The notes beneath the pieces were generated by a model. That model was not told where the DNA came from. It saw only the letters and a program-made list of their open reading frames with translations, and ran no database searches. Both the position numbers and the translations under genes were made by a program. Positions 19,259 through 28,733 of a DNA stretch of 64,000 nucleotides are shown here, piece by piece. This DNA comes from Clostridium folliculivorans (lineage in GTDB: Bacteria; Bacillota; Clostridia; Clostridiales; Clostridiaceae). The stretch lies in NCBI RefSeq assembly GCF_024341905.1, contig NZ_BQXY01000007.1, forward strand, positions 62,001 through 126,000, written 5' to 3'. Position 1 is the stretch's first letter, and every line of letters starts with the position of its first letter.

Positions 19259-20055
19259 TACTTAATTTCTGATTTTCTAAAACCAATGTGTGCAATAGTA
19301 AATATCACAGCCATAAACATAACACTGGCACCAATAGCCTTAAAAAGCACACCATATGCTGTACTTGATACAACAAAAGAGTAATTCCCTCCATACGGCG
19401 TGCATGCTAAAATGTTGTGGAAGACCTGAGAATTATCACCTAATCTTATAAGCTGTGCAGACAAGATCGTAAAGCCATAATAAATAACAACTACTAAAAC
19501 AGGCTTCTTAATCACAAGTGCAAGTGGTATACATATGCTTAGTTGCGATAAATATACGATTACCAACGTTACTATAGCAGCAATTAGCTTCCATAAAACT
19601 ACTTCAGAAAGACTTTTACCAGACTCTACTGTTAGCAAGTTCAAGAACCCTACTCCTACTGACCCCATACTGAATTTATAACCTGTACCCATAGCAATAA
19701 GCACAGCAATTATATATGGAAGTAAAATAAACACCAAGGAACCACAAAAAACAATTATCTTTCCAAACAATACAGAAATCCTACTATTTCCAGTTGCGAT
19801 TGCTTCATGTATTATTTTATTATCAAAATCTCCACAGATAAAAATTGCTGCTATAGTTGCTCCAAGAATACTCATCATATTTACGTCAGAAAACAAGAAT
19901 CCTATTCCGTTCATACTTTTATCAATTTTGCCTTGTTGTATTAAATATGCCATGGTAATCATCGTCACAGCACTTAATGTTGTTATACCAAATAAAACTT
20001 TTATTGCCTTGGACCTACTTATCTTAAATAAATCAGCTATGATTAGATTATACAT
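19258..20055 (-). CDS. ABC-2-type permease (BcrB-like)
   Basis: 265-aa integral membrane protein with about six helices, of the ABC-2 family found in peptide-antibiotic resistance transporters. The ATG at 20055 follows GGGGGTGG at good spacing. A GTG three codons earlier is possible but sits on that site. The start overlaps the ATPase gene end by 8 nt, so the two are translationally coupled and form one transporter. Placed between an ATPase and a NisK-like kinase, its likely job is removal of a cell-wall-active peptide from the membrane or self-protection. The substrate cannot be told from the sequence. Confidence 0.88.
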   Translation of the reverse strand: MYNLIIADLFKISRSKAIKVLFGITTLSAVTMITMAYLIQQGKIDKSMNGIGFLFSDVNMMSILGATIAAIFICGDFDNKIIHEAIATGNSRISVLFGKIIVFCGSLVFILLPYIIAVLIAMGTGYKFSMGSVGVGFLNLLTVESGKSLSEVVLWKLIAAIVTLVIVYLSQLSICIPLALVIKKPVLVVVIYYGFTILSAQLIRLGDNSQVFHNILACTPYGGNYSFVVSSTAYGVLFKAIGASVMFMAVIFTIAHIGFRKSEIK

Positions 20056-20971
20056 TTCTGCCACCCCCTACAATAGAGATAAAGTAATCTTCAAGAGTAT
20101 CTCCTCCACTTGAAAAGTTTGTAATTATCATTCCATTTTCAAATAGGACTCTTGCAACCTTTTCTTTTTGATCTATATACTCATAAAGCTTAACAGATTT
20201 GTCAGGCATTACTTTATAGTTCTGAGTATTTAGTTTCATCTCTAAAATACTTACTAACTTTTCTGGCTCTAAAGTACTTATAAGAAGATGATGCCTACAA
20301 CACTCTTCAAGTTGTGTTAGGGTTAAAGTCTGTTTAATCTCACCTTGGTGTATAATAATATAATTTGTTGCTGTTTGGTATAATTCAGGAAGATTATGAC
20401 TTGAAATCAATATAGTCATTTGTCTATCTTCACATAGCTTTTTTATCAGATTTCGTATCTCAACAACTCCTATCGGATCAAGCCCATTTATCGGTTCATC
20501 CAGAATAAGTAATTCAGGTTGTCCTAGAAGTGCTATAGCAATTCCTAGTCTTTGCTTCATCCCAAGAGAAAAGTCTTTAGCCTTCTTTTTTTTAGTATCA
20601 CTAATCCCCACCAGTGATAGCAGTTCATCTTCTACTTCCTTGTTAGGAATACCTCTCATGATTCTATGAAGTCTTAAATTCTCTTTTGCTGTCATATTTT
20701 CAGAAAGGCTTGGATATTCTATCATACTTCCAATCCTTTTTCGTTCCTTTTGCAAAGATTTTTCTCCAGTGTGCCCAAAAAGCTCAACACTTCCTTTAGT
20801 AGGAAAAGCTAGTCCTGTAATAAGTCTCATAAGGGTAGATTTTCCGGCACCATTTTGTCCAATTAGACCATATATTTTTCCTGTTTCTAAGGTTATCGAT
20901 ACATCTTGTAAGGCTTTAACGCCATTATATTCTTTTGTCAGGTTATTTGTTTTTAAAACAAATTGTTTCAT
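20048..20971 (-). CDS. ABC transporter ATPase (BcrA-like)
   Basis: 307-aa ATPase: Walker A GQNGAGKST, signature SLGMKQRLGIA, Walker B LLILDEPINGLDP, and an H-loop in ISSHNLPEL, all intact. A C-terminal extension of about 90 residues matches the BcrA/bacitracin subgroup. The ATPase partners the overlapping downstream permease gene. A 195-bp gap with a long hairpin (21015-21072) separates it from the regulator gene upstream, so it may have its own promoter. Together with the neighbouring regulator and kinase it forms an antibiotic-peptide sensing and export module. Confidence 0.92.
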   Translation of the reverse strand: MKQFVLKTNNLTKEYNGVKALQDVSITLETGKIYGLIGQNGAGKSTLMRLITGLAFPTKGSVELFGHTGEKSLQKERKRIGSMIEYPSLSENMTAKENLRLHRIMRGIPNKEVEDELLSLVGISDTKKKKAKDFSLGMKQRLGIAIALLGQPELLILDEPINGLDPIGVVEIRNLIKKLCEDRQMTILISSHNLPELYQTATNYIIIHQGEIKQTLTLTQLEECCRHHLLISTLEPEKLVSILEMKLNTQNYKVMPDKSVKLYEYIDQKEKVARVLFENGMIITNFSSGGDTLEDYFISIVGGGRNV

Positions 20972-21014
20972 ATTTATTCACACGTCCTTTCTAAAGGGTT
21001 CCTGTGTTGAAACT

Positions 21015-21072
21015 TAATTTATACTTGTTAGAAAATCTCTGCTTCTGGAGATTTTCAGGCATGTATAAATTA
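21015..21072. repeat. Two-tier hairpin between regulator and ATPase genes
   Basis: Outer arms TAATTTATAC / GTATAAATTA (10 bp) and inner arms GAAAATCTC / GAGATTTTC (9 bp). There is no T run after it on the minus strand, so it is not a classical terminator. It may be an mRNA stability or regulatory element, or another palindromic repeat. Confidence 0.6.
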
Positions 21073-21166
21073 ATAGTTGCGCTAGGACCCCTACATCTTC
21101 AAGTCTAAGGCTCAAAGGTTTAGAAAAGGTTAAGAATCCTCATTTAATTATAAAGAAATAGATAAT

Positions 21167-21847
21167 TTATTCTTTATACAATCGATATCCTAGTCCCCAC
21201 ACCGTTTCAATATACTTCTCTTCACAATCTGCTTTACTTAACTTATTGCGCAAGTTACTAATGTGAGTTTTAACCGCATTATCATCACCTAGATATTCTT
21301 CCTGCCAAATTGATTCATATAAATTTGCTTTTGTAAAAACCTTGCCTTGATGCTTTATGAGCATTTCTAATATCATATATTCTTTTGCAGTAAGTTCAAT
21401 TTCAGCACCATTTACACAAACACGCTTTGCACTATCATCAAGCGATATCCCTTTATATTTAAACACTTTAGCTTCATGAATCTGCTTACTATAGCGCCTC
21501 AAATTAGATTCTATCCTAGCCACTACCTCACCTAAATCAAAAGGCTTGGTGATATAGTCATCTGCTCCTAGTCTCAAAAAATCTATCTTAGTACCAATCA
21601 TATCCTTTGCAGAAATAATGATAACAGGAACATCAGAAAACTTTCGTATTTCTTTTAGTATTTCGTCTCCACTTTTGTAAGGCAACATAATATCAAGCAG
21701 TATTAAATCAAAGTTACAATCTTTAATTTTATTAAGTCCCTCTATACCAGTATAAGCTGATTGTGCTTCATAACCTTCATCTACTAGAGATTCAACCAGC
21801 ATATGATTTACATCTTCATTATCCTCAATAACAAGAATAGAATTCAT
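21167..21847 (-). CDS. OmpR-family response regulator (system 2)
   Basis: 226-aa regulator: acidic pocket E8-D9, phospho-acceptor D52 in LLDIMLP, Lys in TKPFD, and a winged-helix domain ending TVWGLGYR. I use the ATG at 21847 after AGGAG; the preceding TTG codon is also in frame. It is first gene of the module that continues with ABC ATPase, ABC permease and kinase, an order typical of bacitracin/lantibiotic response systems. It probably activates the adjacent transporter genes on kinase signal. The ABC-F gene upstream (21940) is on the same strand, about 90 bp away. Confidence 0.93.
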   Translation of the reverse strand: MNSILVIEDNEDVNHMLVESLVDEGYEAQSAYTGIEGLNKIKDCNFDLILLDIMLPYKSGDEILKEIRKFSDVPVIIISAKDMIGTKIDFLRLGADDYITKPFDLGEVVARIESNLRRYSKQIHEAKVFKYKGISLDDSAKRVCVNGAEIELTAKEYMILEMLIKHQGKVFTKANLYESIWQEEYLGDDNAVKTHISNLRNKLSKADCEEKYIETVWGLGYRLYKE

Positions 21848-21939
21848 CAAATATTTCTCCTATCTTCACAATCATCTTGTCTTTTTGAATATTAACCATA
21901 TTATACCATAGAATTTATCATTTACTTCACTTCTTTCCA

Positions 21940-23868
21940 TTAACCTTCAAAACTTAACCATACCTCCATAACCTCATCTAATTCTCTATTTAATCCTTCT
22001 TTTCTCAAATAAAGCTTATTGAGATCATCATAGTGTAACCCTGAATTACTCATCTCTAAATCAATATCATTTATTTCTTTTTCAAGGTTTTCAAGCTTTC
22101 TTAGAGTTTTCTCTTTTTCAACTTCTCTTTTCTTGTTTTCATCTATACTTTTTACCTTCTTTGGCTTCTCGGTTTTTACCACCACTTCTTCAACCGCCTG
22201 TTGCTTAAACTTTTCTCTTTCGGTTTTATAATAATCATAATTTCCAAGATAGCTCCTAAATCCATTATTCTCAACAGAAATTACTCTTTCTCCAATCTTA
22301 TTTATAAAATATCTATCATGGGATATAAAGAATATAGTTCCTTTGAAATCTTCTAGAGCTTCCTCAAAAGTTTCTATAGAATCAATATCCAGATGATTAG
22401 TGGGTTCATCTAATATTAGAAGATTTATATCTTCGTAAAGCAGTTTAGCAAGCTTTAACCTAATTTTTTCTCCACCAGATAAATGTTTAACCTTTTTAAA
22501 TACGCTACTACCATAAAACATAAATTTCGAGAGATATTCTCTTGCTTTTCCCTCTAGTATATAGATATCATCCCTAAAGCATTCAAGTATTGTTAGTTCT
22601 TCATTATCAAAAATAATGTTTTGAGGTAGGTATGCTGCCATTACACTAGCCCCCAGTTCCACCTTACCAGAATCCGCTAACTCTTCTCCTAACAAAAGCT
22701 TTAGTAAAGTAGTTTTTCCGCATCCATTAGGTCCTATAAGCGCTACTCTTTCACCATAGTTAATCAGTAACTCTGCATCATTAAAAATCACTTTATCTTC
22801 GTAACTTTTAGACAACCTTTCAGCCTTTATAGTTTCATTACCTGATCTTCCAGTAGCCTTAAAGCTTAACTTCATATTTTGCTTATCAAGCACTGGCTTA
22901 TCAATTTTCTCTAGCTTATCCAATCTTTTTTGTATACTTTCAGCCCTTCTAAAGAATTTGTTATTATCAGCCCTCATTGCCCAGTCTCTCAAATCCTTCA
23001 CTTGTTTTTCCATAGCATTTATCTGTTTTTGCTGTTCTCTAAACTGCTCAAACTGTATTCTCATATTCTCTTCTTTTTGTCTTACATAGGATGAATAATT
23101 GCCCTTGTAGGTCATGGATTCCATATCTTCAATCTCTACAATCTTATTTACTACATTGTCTAAGAAATACCTATCATGAGACACAATTATTACAATTCCC
23201 TTATATACATTAAGATAGCCTTCTAGCCATTCAATAGAGTCCATATCTAAATGATTTGTAGGCTCATCCAAGAGCAATATATCTGGGTTATCTATTAGAA
23301 GCTTTCCAAGTACCACAGTGGTCTTCTCTCCGCCACTCAACAAACTAAAATCCTTGTTTAAGAAGCTCTCATTTAATTTTAATCCTGTGCATACCTTTCC
23401 TAGCTTTTCCTCTATCTCATATCCTCCTTTCACTTCAAACTGCTGCACTAAAGTACTATATTTTTTCAACGCTCTTTCAAGCTCGTCATCACTGAGCACT
23501 TTCATTTCTTCCTCGAGCTTACGCATTTTTCCCTCTATATCATGAACTTCTTCAAAGGCTAAGTTCAATACATCAATAACCCTCAACCCCTTATCATATT
23601 GAGGAATTTGTTCAAGATACGCAACGGTAGCTTCTCTTGGTAAATTAATAAACCCTTCATCATATCCGTAACTTGAAGTTTGAGGATAACCTGGATAGTA
23701 GTTCATTGGTTCTATTCCAGCTATTAATTTTAATATAGTGCTCTTTCCACTTCCATTTGCTCCTACTATACCAACCTTTTCTCCTGAATAAACTTCAAAG
23801 GTTATATTTTCAGTTACTTGAGTAGCTTCCATATATTTTTTTACACCATTTAACGATAATTCAAACAT
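21940..23868 (-). CDS. ABC-F family ATPase (ribosome-associated)
   Basis: 642-aa soluble protein with two ATPase domains and no membrane segments. Walker A motifs are GANGSGKST (N half) and GPNGCGKTT (C half). Signatures are LSGGEKTTV and LSGGEKIRL, and both Walker B motifs read LLLDEPTNHLD or LILDEPTNHLD. A charged linker of about 80 residues lies between halves and a C-terminal coiled coil follows (about 545-642). Such proteins act on the ribosome; some protect it from antibiotics and others are general translation factors, and the sequence does not tell which. Start: ATG at 23868 after AAAGAAGG; an ATG six codons upstream precedes that site. A decayed second copy of its 3' end lies at 18067. 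Confidence 0.92.
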   Translation of the reverse strand: MFELSLNGVKKYMEATQVTENITFEVYSGEKVGIVGANGSGKSTILKLIAGIEPMNYYPGYPQTSSYGYDEGFINLPREATVAYLEQIPQYDKGLRVIDVLNLAFEEVHDIEGKMRKLEEEMKVLSDDELERALKKYSTLVQQFEVKGGYEIEEKLGKVCTGLKLNESFLNKDFSLLSGGEKTTVVLGKLLIDNPDILLLDEPTNHLDMDSIEWLEGYLNVYKGIVIIVSHDRYFLDNVVNKIVEIEDMESMTYKGNYSSYVRQKEENMRIQFEQFREQQKQINAMEKQVKDLRDWAMRADNNKFFRRAESIQKRLDKLEKIDKPVLDKQNMKLSFKATGRSGNETIKAERLSKSYEDKVIFNDAELLINYGERVALIGPNGCGKTTLLKLLLGEELADSGKVELGASVMAAYLPQNIIFDNEELTILECFRDDIYILEGKAREYLSKFMFYGSSVFKKVKHLSGGEKIRLKLAKLLYEDINLLILDEPTNHLDIDSIETFEEALEDFKGTIFFISHDRYFINKIGERVISVENNGFRSYLGNYDYYKTEREKFKQQAVEEVVVKTEKPKKVKSIDENKKREVEKEKTLRKLENLEKEINDIDLEMSNSGLHYDDLNKLYLRKEGLNRELDEVMEVWLSFEG

Positions 23869-23956
23869 AAATATTCCTTCTTTCATCTATAATCTAGACT
23901 ACTCTTTCTATGAATAGGCATATACAATAGCTCTTTTTAGGTTAAAACACTGTGTT

Positions 23957-23988
23957 AAAATTAAGTGGTTATTCATACGATGCTTTAA
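23957..23988. repeat. Element B, single end only (copy 3)
   Basis: AAAATTAAGTGGTTATTCAT followed by ACGATGCTTTAA is the reverse complement of the right end of the B copy at 61141-61337, with one mismatch. No partner end is nearby. Confidence 0.7.
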
Positions 23989-24061
23989 CAATATTCTTAA
24001 ACACAACTGAAGCTAAAAAGAGTTATAATTATAAAAACTATTTTTTACTAAACGCTAAAAA

Positions 24062-24093
24062 GGACCATAAGAAGATTGTTCTTCTTACAGTCC
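24062..24093 (-). terminator. Hairpin, possible terminator
   Basis: GGAC-CA-TAAGAAGA / TCTTCTTA-CA-GTCC stem, followed on the minus strand by CTTTTTAGC. It is 510 bp beyond the nearest upstream minus-strand gene. The remainder of 23887-24603 is very AT-rich with no recognisable gene. Confidence 0.5.
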
Positions 24094-24603
24094 GAAATTT
24101 GCTTTTATTATAATTTATCTAGATTAGATTCATATTGAGCTATACAGTTATGCTAGTTTTCCAAGATCCAAGCTCAAAGCTTATACTATAAAAACCGCTA
24201 TAAACATAAATCAATACATATACTAAGCAAAATAAAATTCATATTAGATCAATATCATCACAAACATTATCTTATTAAGCTTATATATCTAATCATCAAC
24301 TCCCTAAAGAAGCTCATATAAATATCTCAAAACATTATTGAAATATTAGACAAATAAATTAAAATATCTATTTCAGTAAAGTAAGTTACCTTCCAAATGC
24401 CTTATTCCATAAAGAGTACAACAACAAGACCTAACTATAATTAGGTAAATTAAAACTCATTACAAAATAACTATTAATTTTTAATCAAATTAATATTAGC
24501 AATTAGCTGGTGTCATAACTTACTTTCCCCTTTCAATAACTTTTTTCTTTATAATATCATATTTTGAAATTTGTGTAAATAGATTTTCAGTATATGCTTC
24601 TTA

Positions 24604-25425
24604 TTATCCAAAGGACCATTCCACAATACTTATTTCATCTTTCCCTAAGGGCCTTATTCCGTCAATTACGCATTCTTCTATATCATCAATAATTTCATCA
24701 CAACTAGCTATTTCATCAATGTTCTCAGCTCTTGAAGTACCTTTTTTCTTTTTATTCCGCTTTATCCGCTTTCTACTTTCCGTAGTATTTACATTATATT
24801 CTAGTAAATTACCTCTATCAGTACTATCCTCTATGCCACCATTGACAGCCACAATATCTTTATTATTATTCTCTAATATTTCTACATTATCATTTTCATA
24901 ATCTTCTGTATCAGCAGTTATATTTTCACTGTCTTTATAATCATATTTCCCCTTGTTTTTCTCTTCACTATCCACTGCTTGTCCATCAAATCCTTCAGGT
25001 TTGATTACTTGTACTTCATCACTGCAACCTTCATTTAACTGAACAGCAGCATTCTTTACTTCAGCGGTTTCGCTGCTCTTAGATATTTCTTTCTTCTTTG
25101 CCTTGATATTTTGATGCTTAGCAAAATTTTTCACTCTGTATATATTACTATCACTCAATTCTATCATTTCTAACTCAATAAATACCTCTAACGCAAGCTT
25201 GATTTGAGAAGCATCCCTGTTAAATTCTATTGCCAATGTTTCTATTGTATATGGAATATTTTTTGAAAGAAACATATCCCCTTCTAAATTAACTTTTCCT
25301 GCAAGCAAAACTAGCCTATTCCATATATAATGAATAACATCTCTTTCTGGCTTCATGTCTATTATTTTAAATTTAGTATCCTCATACATATCAACTCTGA
25401 ACTTTACATATTTTCTTTCTCTCAT
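24604..25425 (-). CDS. Phage replisome organizer N-terminal-domain protein
   Basis: 273-aa protein. Residues about 1-115 (RERKYVKFRVDMYEDTKFK, later IHYIWNRLVLLAGKVN and SNIYRVKNFAKHQ) match the phage replisome organizer N-terminal domain, a winged-helix DNA-binding fold found in phage DnaD-like initiators. The remaining 150 residues are a low-complexity, strongly acidic tail with a basic KRIKRNKKKK patch and no DnaD C-domain. Start: ATG at 25425, 10 nt after AAGGAG; earlier in-frame ATGs lack a site or lie on it. No phage genes flank it, so it is a domesticated or orphan gene. The role is unknown, perhaps replication or DNA binding. Confidence 0.72.
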   Translation of the reverse strand: MRERKYVKFRVDMYEDTKFKIIDMKPERDVIHYIWNRLVLLAGKVNLEGDMFLSKNIPYTIETLAIEFNRDASQIKLALEVFIELEMIELSDSNIYRVKNFAKHQNIKAKKKEISKSSETAEVKNAAVQLNEGCSDEVQVIKPEGFDGQAVDSEEKNKGKYDYKDSENITADTEDYENDNVEILENNNKDIVAVNGGIEDSTDRGNLLEYNVNTTESRKRIKRNKKKKGTSRAENIDEIASCDEIIDDIEECVIDGIRPLGKDEISIVEWSFG

Positions 25426-25550
25426 AAATCTCATTCTCCTTAAAACTTTATTTTTATTTATTGCCATCAGATATCTTGTTATATCTTTTAATTGGTATAT
25501 ATGCTTTAGGAGAAGAGATTACAGTATTATTTAAAATTTTTGTTGGTGGA

Positions 25551-25590
25551 AAAAGGCTGTAGAGAAAAATAAATTTTCTCTACAGCCTTT
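25551..25590 (-). terminator. Terminator of the rib/HAD operon
   Basis: AAAGGCTGTAGAGAAAA / TTTTCTCTACAGCCTTT, then TTTCC on the minus strand, 10 nt beyond the HAD stop codon. Confidence 0.9.
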
Positions 25591-25600
25591 CAATGTTGAC

Positions 25601-26260
25601 CTATAAATATTTTTTTAATTTTTTTATATTATTTATAATTAAGTCTGCTTCATCTAATTCACCTTCAAGGGGAAATCCATAGCTACAGCCAATGGTATAT
25701 ATATCATTTTTCTTTCCGGCTTCTATGTCCTGCATTCTATCTCCTATAATGACCATTTCTTCAGGATATCTGTCTTTGATCTTACTTAATATCTCATACT
25801 TTGGTATGAAATTATATTCCTCTGAGCAAGCTAGCTCTTCAAAGAAGTCTCCAAGACAAAATAATTCTCTGTGACAATCCCTATAGATTATTCTACAATT
25901 GCTTATAAACACTAATCTGTATCCTCTACCCTTAAGGTATTTAAGAGTTTCGATAGCTCCTTCATAAAGTTCTGGCGCACCACTCTCAGTCAAAGCTCTC
26001 ATTTCTTCACGAATCATTGTACTGCATTTATTCCTTATATCATCATCAAGTCCTGGCATGAAGGTTTTCCACATCTCTTGAGGATTAAACCCGAGCCAAT
26101 AACTTATTTCTCTATCAGACCAATCCCTCTGCTCCGCAGCCCCCAATCTAACAAGATATGCGTACGCTTTTCTAAATGCAGGTCCATATATCTTTATACT
26201 ATTATGCAAAGTACCATCATAGTCAAAGAAGATAGTCTTGATGTTCTTAAAAGGTATCAA
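25601..26260 (-). CDS. HAD-superfamily phosphatase, last gene of the riboflavin operon
   Basis: 219-aa HAD hydrolase: motif I FFDYDGTLHNS, motif II FISNCR, Lys in the FIPKYEI region, and motif IV MVIIGDRMQDIEAG. A helical cap lies between motifs I and II. Its position 18 bp downstream of ribH suggests it may be the otherwise unassigned phosphatase that dephosphorylates the ribitylamino-pyrimidine phosphate before lumazine synthase. That is inference; phosphoglycolate-phosphatase-like enzymes look the same. The start is probably TTG at 26260, 8 nt after AGGGAG; a GTG at 26269 lies too close to that site. Confidence 0.85.
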   Translation of the reverse strand: MIPFKNIKTIFFDYDGTLHNSIKIYGPAFRKAYAYLVRLGAAEQRDWSDREISYWLGFNPQEMWKTFMPGLDDDIRNKCSTMIREEMRALTESGAPELYEGAIETLKYLKGRGYRLVFISNCRIIYRDCHRELFCLGDFFEELACSEEYNFIPKYEILSKIKDRYPEEMVIIGDRMQDIEAGKKNDIYTIGCSYGFPLEGELDEADLIINNIKKLKKYL

Positions 26261-26278
26261 ATTTAACACTCCCTGATA

Positions 26279-26740
26279 CTAAAACTGTTTAAGCAGGTTT
26301 GCCATTTCAATTGCTGTAACTGCTGCGTCGTATCCCTTATTTCCTGCCTTTGTTCCAGCTCTCTCAATTGCTTGCTCTATTGTGTCAGTAGTTATTACAC
26401 CGAATATCACTGGAACTTCTGTTTCCAAAGATACACTTGCAATACCCTTTGATACTTCACCGGCTACATAATCAAAGTGAGGAGTTGCCCCTCTTATTAC
26501 GGCACCAAGACAGATAACTGCATCATAATTATTTGATTTAGCCATTTTCTTTGCTGCAAGTGGAATTTCAAATGCTCCTGGAACCCATGCTACTTCAATT
26601 TCGTTTTCTTCCACACCATGTCTCTTTAAGGCATCAAAAGCTCCTACTAAAAGCTTTCCTCCGATGAATTCATTAAATCTGCCTACTATAATACCGAACT
26701 TTAATCCCTCTGCTACTAATTTTCCTTCATATATTTTCAT
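26279..26740 (-). CDS. ribH: 6,7-dimethyl-8-ribityllumazine synthase
   Basis: 153-aa lumazine synthase, full length. It condenses 5-amino-6-ribitylaminouracil with 3,4-dihydroxy-2-butanone 4-phosphate. Visible family motifs: GRFNEFI near the N-terminus, [30 protein letters not shown] with the catalytic His, and [15 protein letters not shown]. Start: ATG at 26740 after GGAGG with 8-nt spacing; an ATG five codons earlier lies before that site. It is fourth gene of the ribD-ribE-ribBA-ribH operon controlled by the FMN riboswitch at 29523-29630. Confidence 0.97.
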   Translation of the reverse strand: MKIYEGKLVAEGLKFGIIVGRFNEFIGGKLLVGAFDALKRHGVEENEIEVAWVPGAFEIPLAAKKMAKSNNYDAVICLGAVIRGATPHFDYVAGEVSKGIASVSLETEVPVIFGVITTDTIEQAIERAGTKAGNKGYDAAVTAIEMANLLKQF

Positions 26741-26806
26741 TTTAAATTCCTCCATTTTTTTGAATTTTATTATTAAATTTATAGCTTTTTAACTTTTATA
26801 GGTTTA

Positions 26807-28024
26807 TTACTTAATATTTTTATCTTCATTGAAACTTAATATATGTCCAAGCTTTTTCTTTTTAGTTTTTAAGTAATACTCATTTCTTTCATTGTGGTTC
26901 ATTTGTATTGGGACCCTATCCACAATTTCTATTCCATATCCGATAAGCCCTGAGATTTTCTTCGGATTATTGGTCATAAGTTTTACCTTTTTCACTCCAA
27001 GATCTGAAAGAATCTGAGCTCCAATACCATACTCTCTTAAGTCAGCTGGAAACCCCAAGGCAAGATTTGCTTCTACAGTATCCATCCCCAAATCTTGTAA
27101 TGCATAAGCCTTGATCTTATTTATAAGACCTATCCCTCTTCCTTCTTGTCTCATGTAAAGGAGTATTCCGCGGCCTCTTTTTTCTATTTCTTTCATAGCT
27201 TCAGCAAACTGTTCTCCACAATCGCATCTTAAGGACCCAAAAGTATCGCCAGTGAGACATTCAGAGTGAACTCTTATAAGAACTGGTTCGTCGCCCGAAA
27301 TATCACCTTTTACTAGAGCTACATGATGTTCCCCATTTAAAGTATTTTCGTAGCCTACCATTTTAAACTCACCATATTTTGTAGGCATCTTTGCCTCTGT
27401 TTCTCGCTTTACATATGCATCATTTTTTCTTCTATAATTGATTAGATCCGCAATTGTAATTATCTTAAGGTCATGTTCCTTTACATATTCCATAAGCTGC
27501 GGAAGTCTAGCCATAGTTCCGTCTTCATTCATTATTTCACATATAACTCCTGCTGGACAAAAGCCTGCCATTCTTGCTAAATCAACAGCCGCCTCTGTAT
27601 GTCCAGCTCTTTTTAACACTCCGCCCTCTTTAGCTTCTAATGGAAACATATGCCCAGGCCTCTTAAAATCCTTTTCTGATGAATTCGGATCTATAACTTT
27701 CAATACTGTAGCAGCTCTTTCATAAGCAGATATTCCAGTAGAAGTTTCAGCAGCATCTATGGATACCGTGAAAGCAGTTCCATGCGAATCTGTATTTTTC
27801 TCCACCATAGGAAGAATGTTAAGCTCCCTTAATCTTTCTCCAATAACTGGCATGCAGATAAGGCCTCTACCAAACCTCGCCATAAAGTTTATAGCCTCTG
27901 GTGTCACTTTTTCTGCCGCTATAATAAGGTCTCCTTCATTTTCTCTATCTTCATCATCAACTACAACAATCATTTTTCCTGCCTTGATATCTTCAATAGC
28001 TTCCTCAATAGAATTAAATTTCAT
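26807..28024 (-). CDS. ribBA: Bifunctional DHBP synthase / GTP cyclohydrolase II
   Basis: 405-aa fusion. The N-terminal half (about 1-200) is 3,4-dihydroxy-2-butanone-4-phosphate synthase, with [13 protein letters not shown] and RPGHMFPL. The C-terminal half (about 205-405) is GTP cyclohydrolase II, with Zn-binding cysteines in SECLTGD and LRCDCGEQ, and RQEGRGIGL. It supplies both precursors of the lumazine ring. Start: ATG at 28024 after AGGAGG with 10-nt spacing; a TTG three codons earlier lies too close to it. The linker and both active sites look complete. Confidence 0.97.
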   Translation of the reverse strand: MKFNSIEEAIEDIKAGKMIVVVDDEDRENEGDLIIAAEKVTPEAINFMARFGRGLICMPVIGERLRELNILPMVEKNTDSHGTAFTVSIDAAETSTGISAYERAATVLKVIDPNSSEKDFKRPGHMFPLEAKEGGVLKRAGHTEAAVDLARMAGFCPAGVICEIMNEDGTMARLPQLMEYVKEHDLKIITIADLINYRRKNDAYVKRETEAKMPTKYGEFKMVGYENTLNGEHHVALVKGDISGDEPVLIRVHSECLTGDTFGSLRCDCGEQFAEAMKEIEKRGRGILLYMRQEGRGIGLINKIKAYALQDLGMDTVEANLALGFPADLREYGIGAQILSDLGVKKVKLMTNNPKKISGLIGYGIEIVDRVPIQMNHNERNEYYLKTKKKKLGHILSFNEDKNIK

Positions 28025-28047
28025 TATTTCCAATCCTCCTTTAATCT

Positions 28048-28698
28048 TTATGCAAATCCATTTTCACTTAAAAAGTTAAGATCTATATCTTTTTTTACTG
28101 GTGCATTCCCTTTAGCTCCAAGGAACTTCTCAATATATTTTCCTATCATGTCGCACTCAAGGTTTACCTTATCCCCAATTTTCTTACGAAGCAATGTAGT
28201 CACGTCCTTAGTGTGGGGAATAATAGAAACCTTAAATACTGAATCATCTACATATGCCACTGTAAGGCTTACGCCATCTATTGCAATAGAGCCTTTTTGG
28301 ACAATATATCTTAAAATATCTGGTGAAGTACCAACTGTAATCCAGACTGCATTGTCTTCTCTCTCGTAATCTTCTATAGTTCCCATTCCATCAATGTGCC
28401 CGCTTACAATATGTCCTCCAAGTCTGTCTCCTACACTTAAAGCCCTTTCAAGATTAACTTCATCACCGGGTGAAAGATTTTTCAAATTACTTCGTCTCAT
28501 GGTTTCTGCCATTGCATCTATTGTGAATCTAGAACTGTCAAAGGATGTTACAGTAAGACATACACCATTGGTACAGATGCTATCACCTAACTTTACTCCT
28601 TCTAGAACAGTTTTAGCTTTAATAATTATACTTGCTGATTTTGCAGACTTAACAACTGACTCAACTCTACCTATTTCCTCTACTAATCCAGTGAACAT
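28048..28698 (-). CDS. ribE: Riboflavin synthase, alpha subunit
   Basis: 216-aa enzyme made of two lumazine-binding repeats. [10 protein letters not shown] opens repeat 1 and [13 protein letters not shown] opens repeat 2. It dismutates two lumazine molecules to riboflavin plus ribitylaminouracil. Start: ATG after AAAGGAGG. The gene lies 35 bp after the premature end of ribD and 23 bp before ribBA. The length is normal for the family. Confidence 0.97.
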   Translation of the reverse strand: MFTGLVEEIGRVESVVKSAKSASIIIKAKTVLEGVKLGDSICTNGVCLTVTSFDSSRFTIDAMAETMRRSNLKNLSPGDEVNLERALSVGDRLGGHIVSGHIDGMGTIEDYEREDNAVWITVGTSPDILRYIVQKGSIAIDGVSLTVAYVDDSVFKVSIIPHTKDVTTLLRKKIGDKVNLECDMIGKYIEKFLGAKGNAPVKKDIDLNFLSENGFA

Positions 28699-28733
28699 TA
28701 AAAACTAAACCTCCTTTTAAATATCCCCCTCTA

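Noticed and set aside
27438..28708. Several plus-strand frames of 70-106 codons opposite ribBA and ribE
   Set aside because: Shadows of conserved riboflavin genes; no start sites or conserved motifs.
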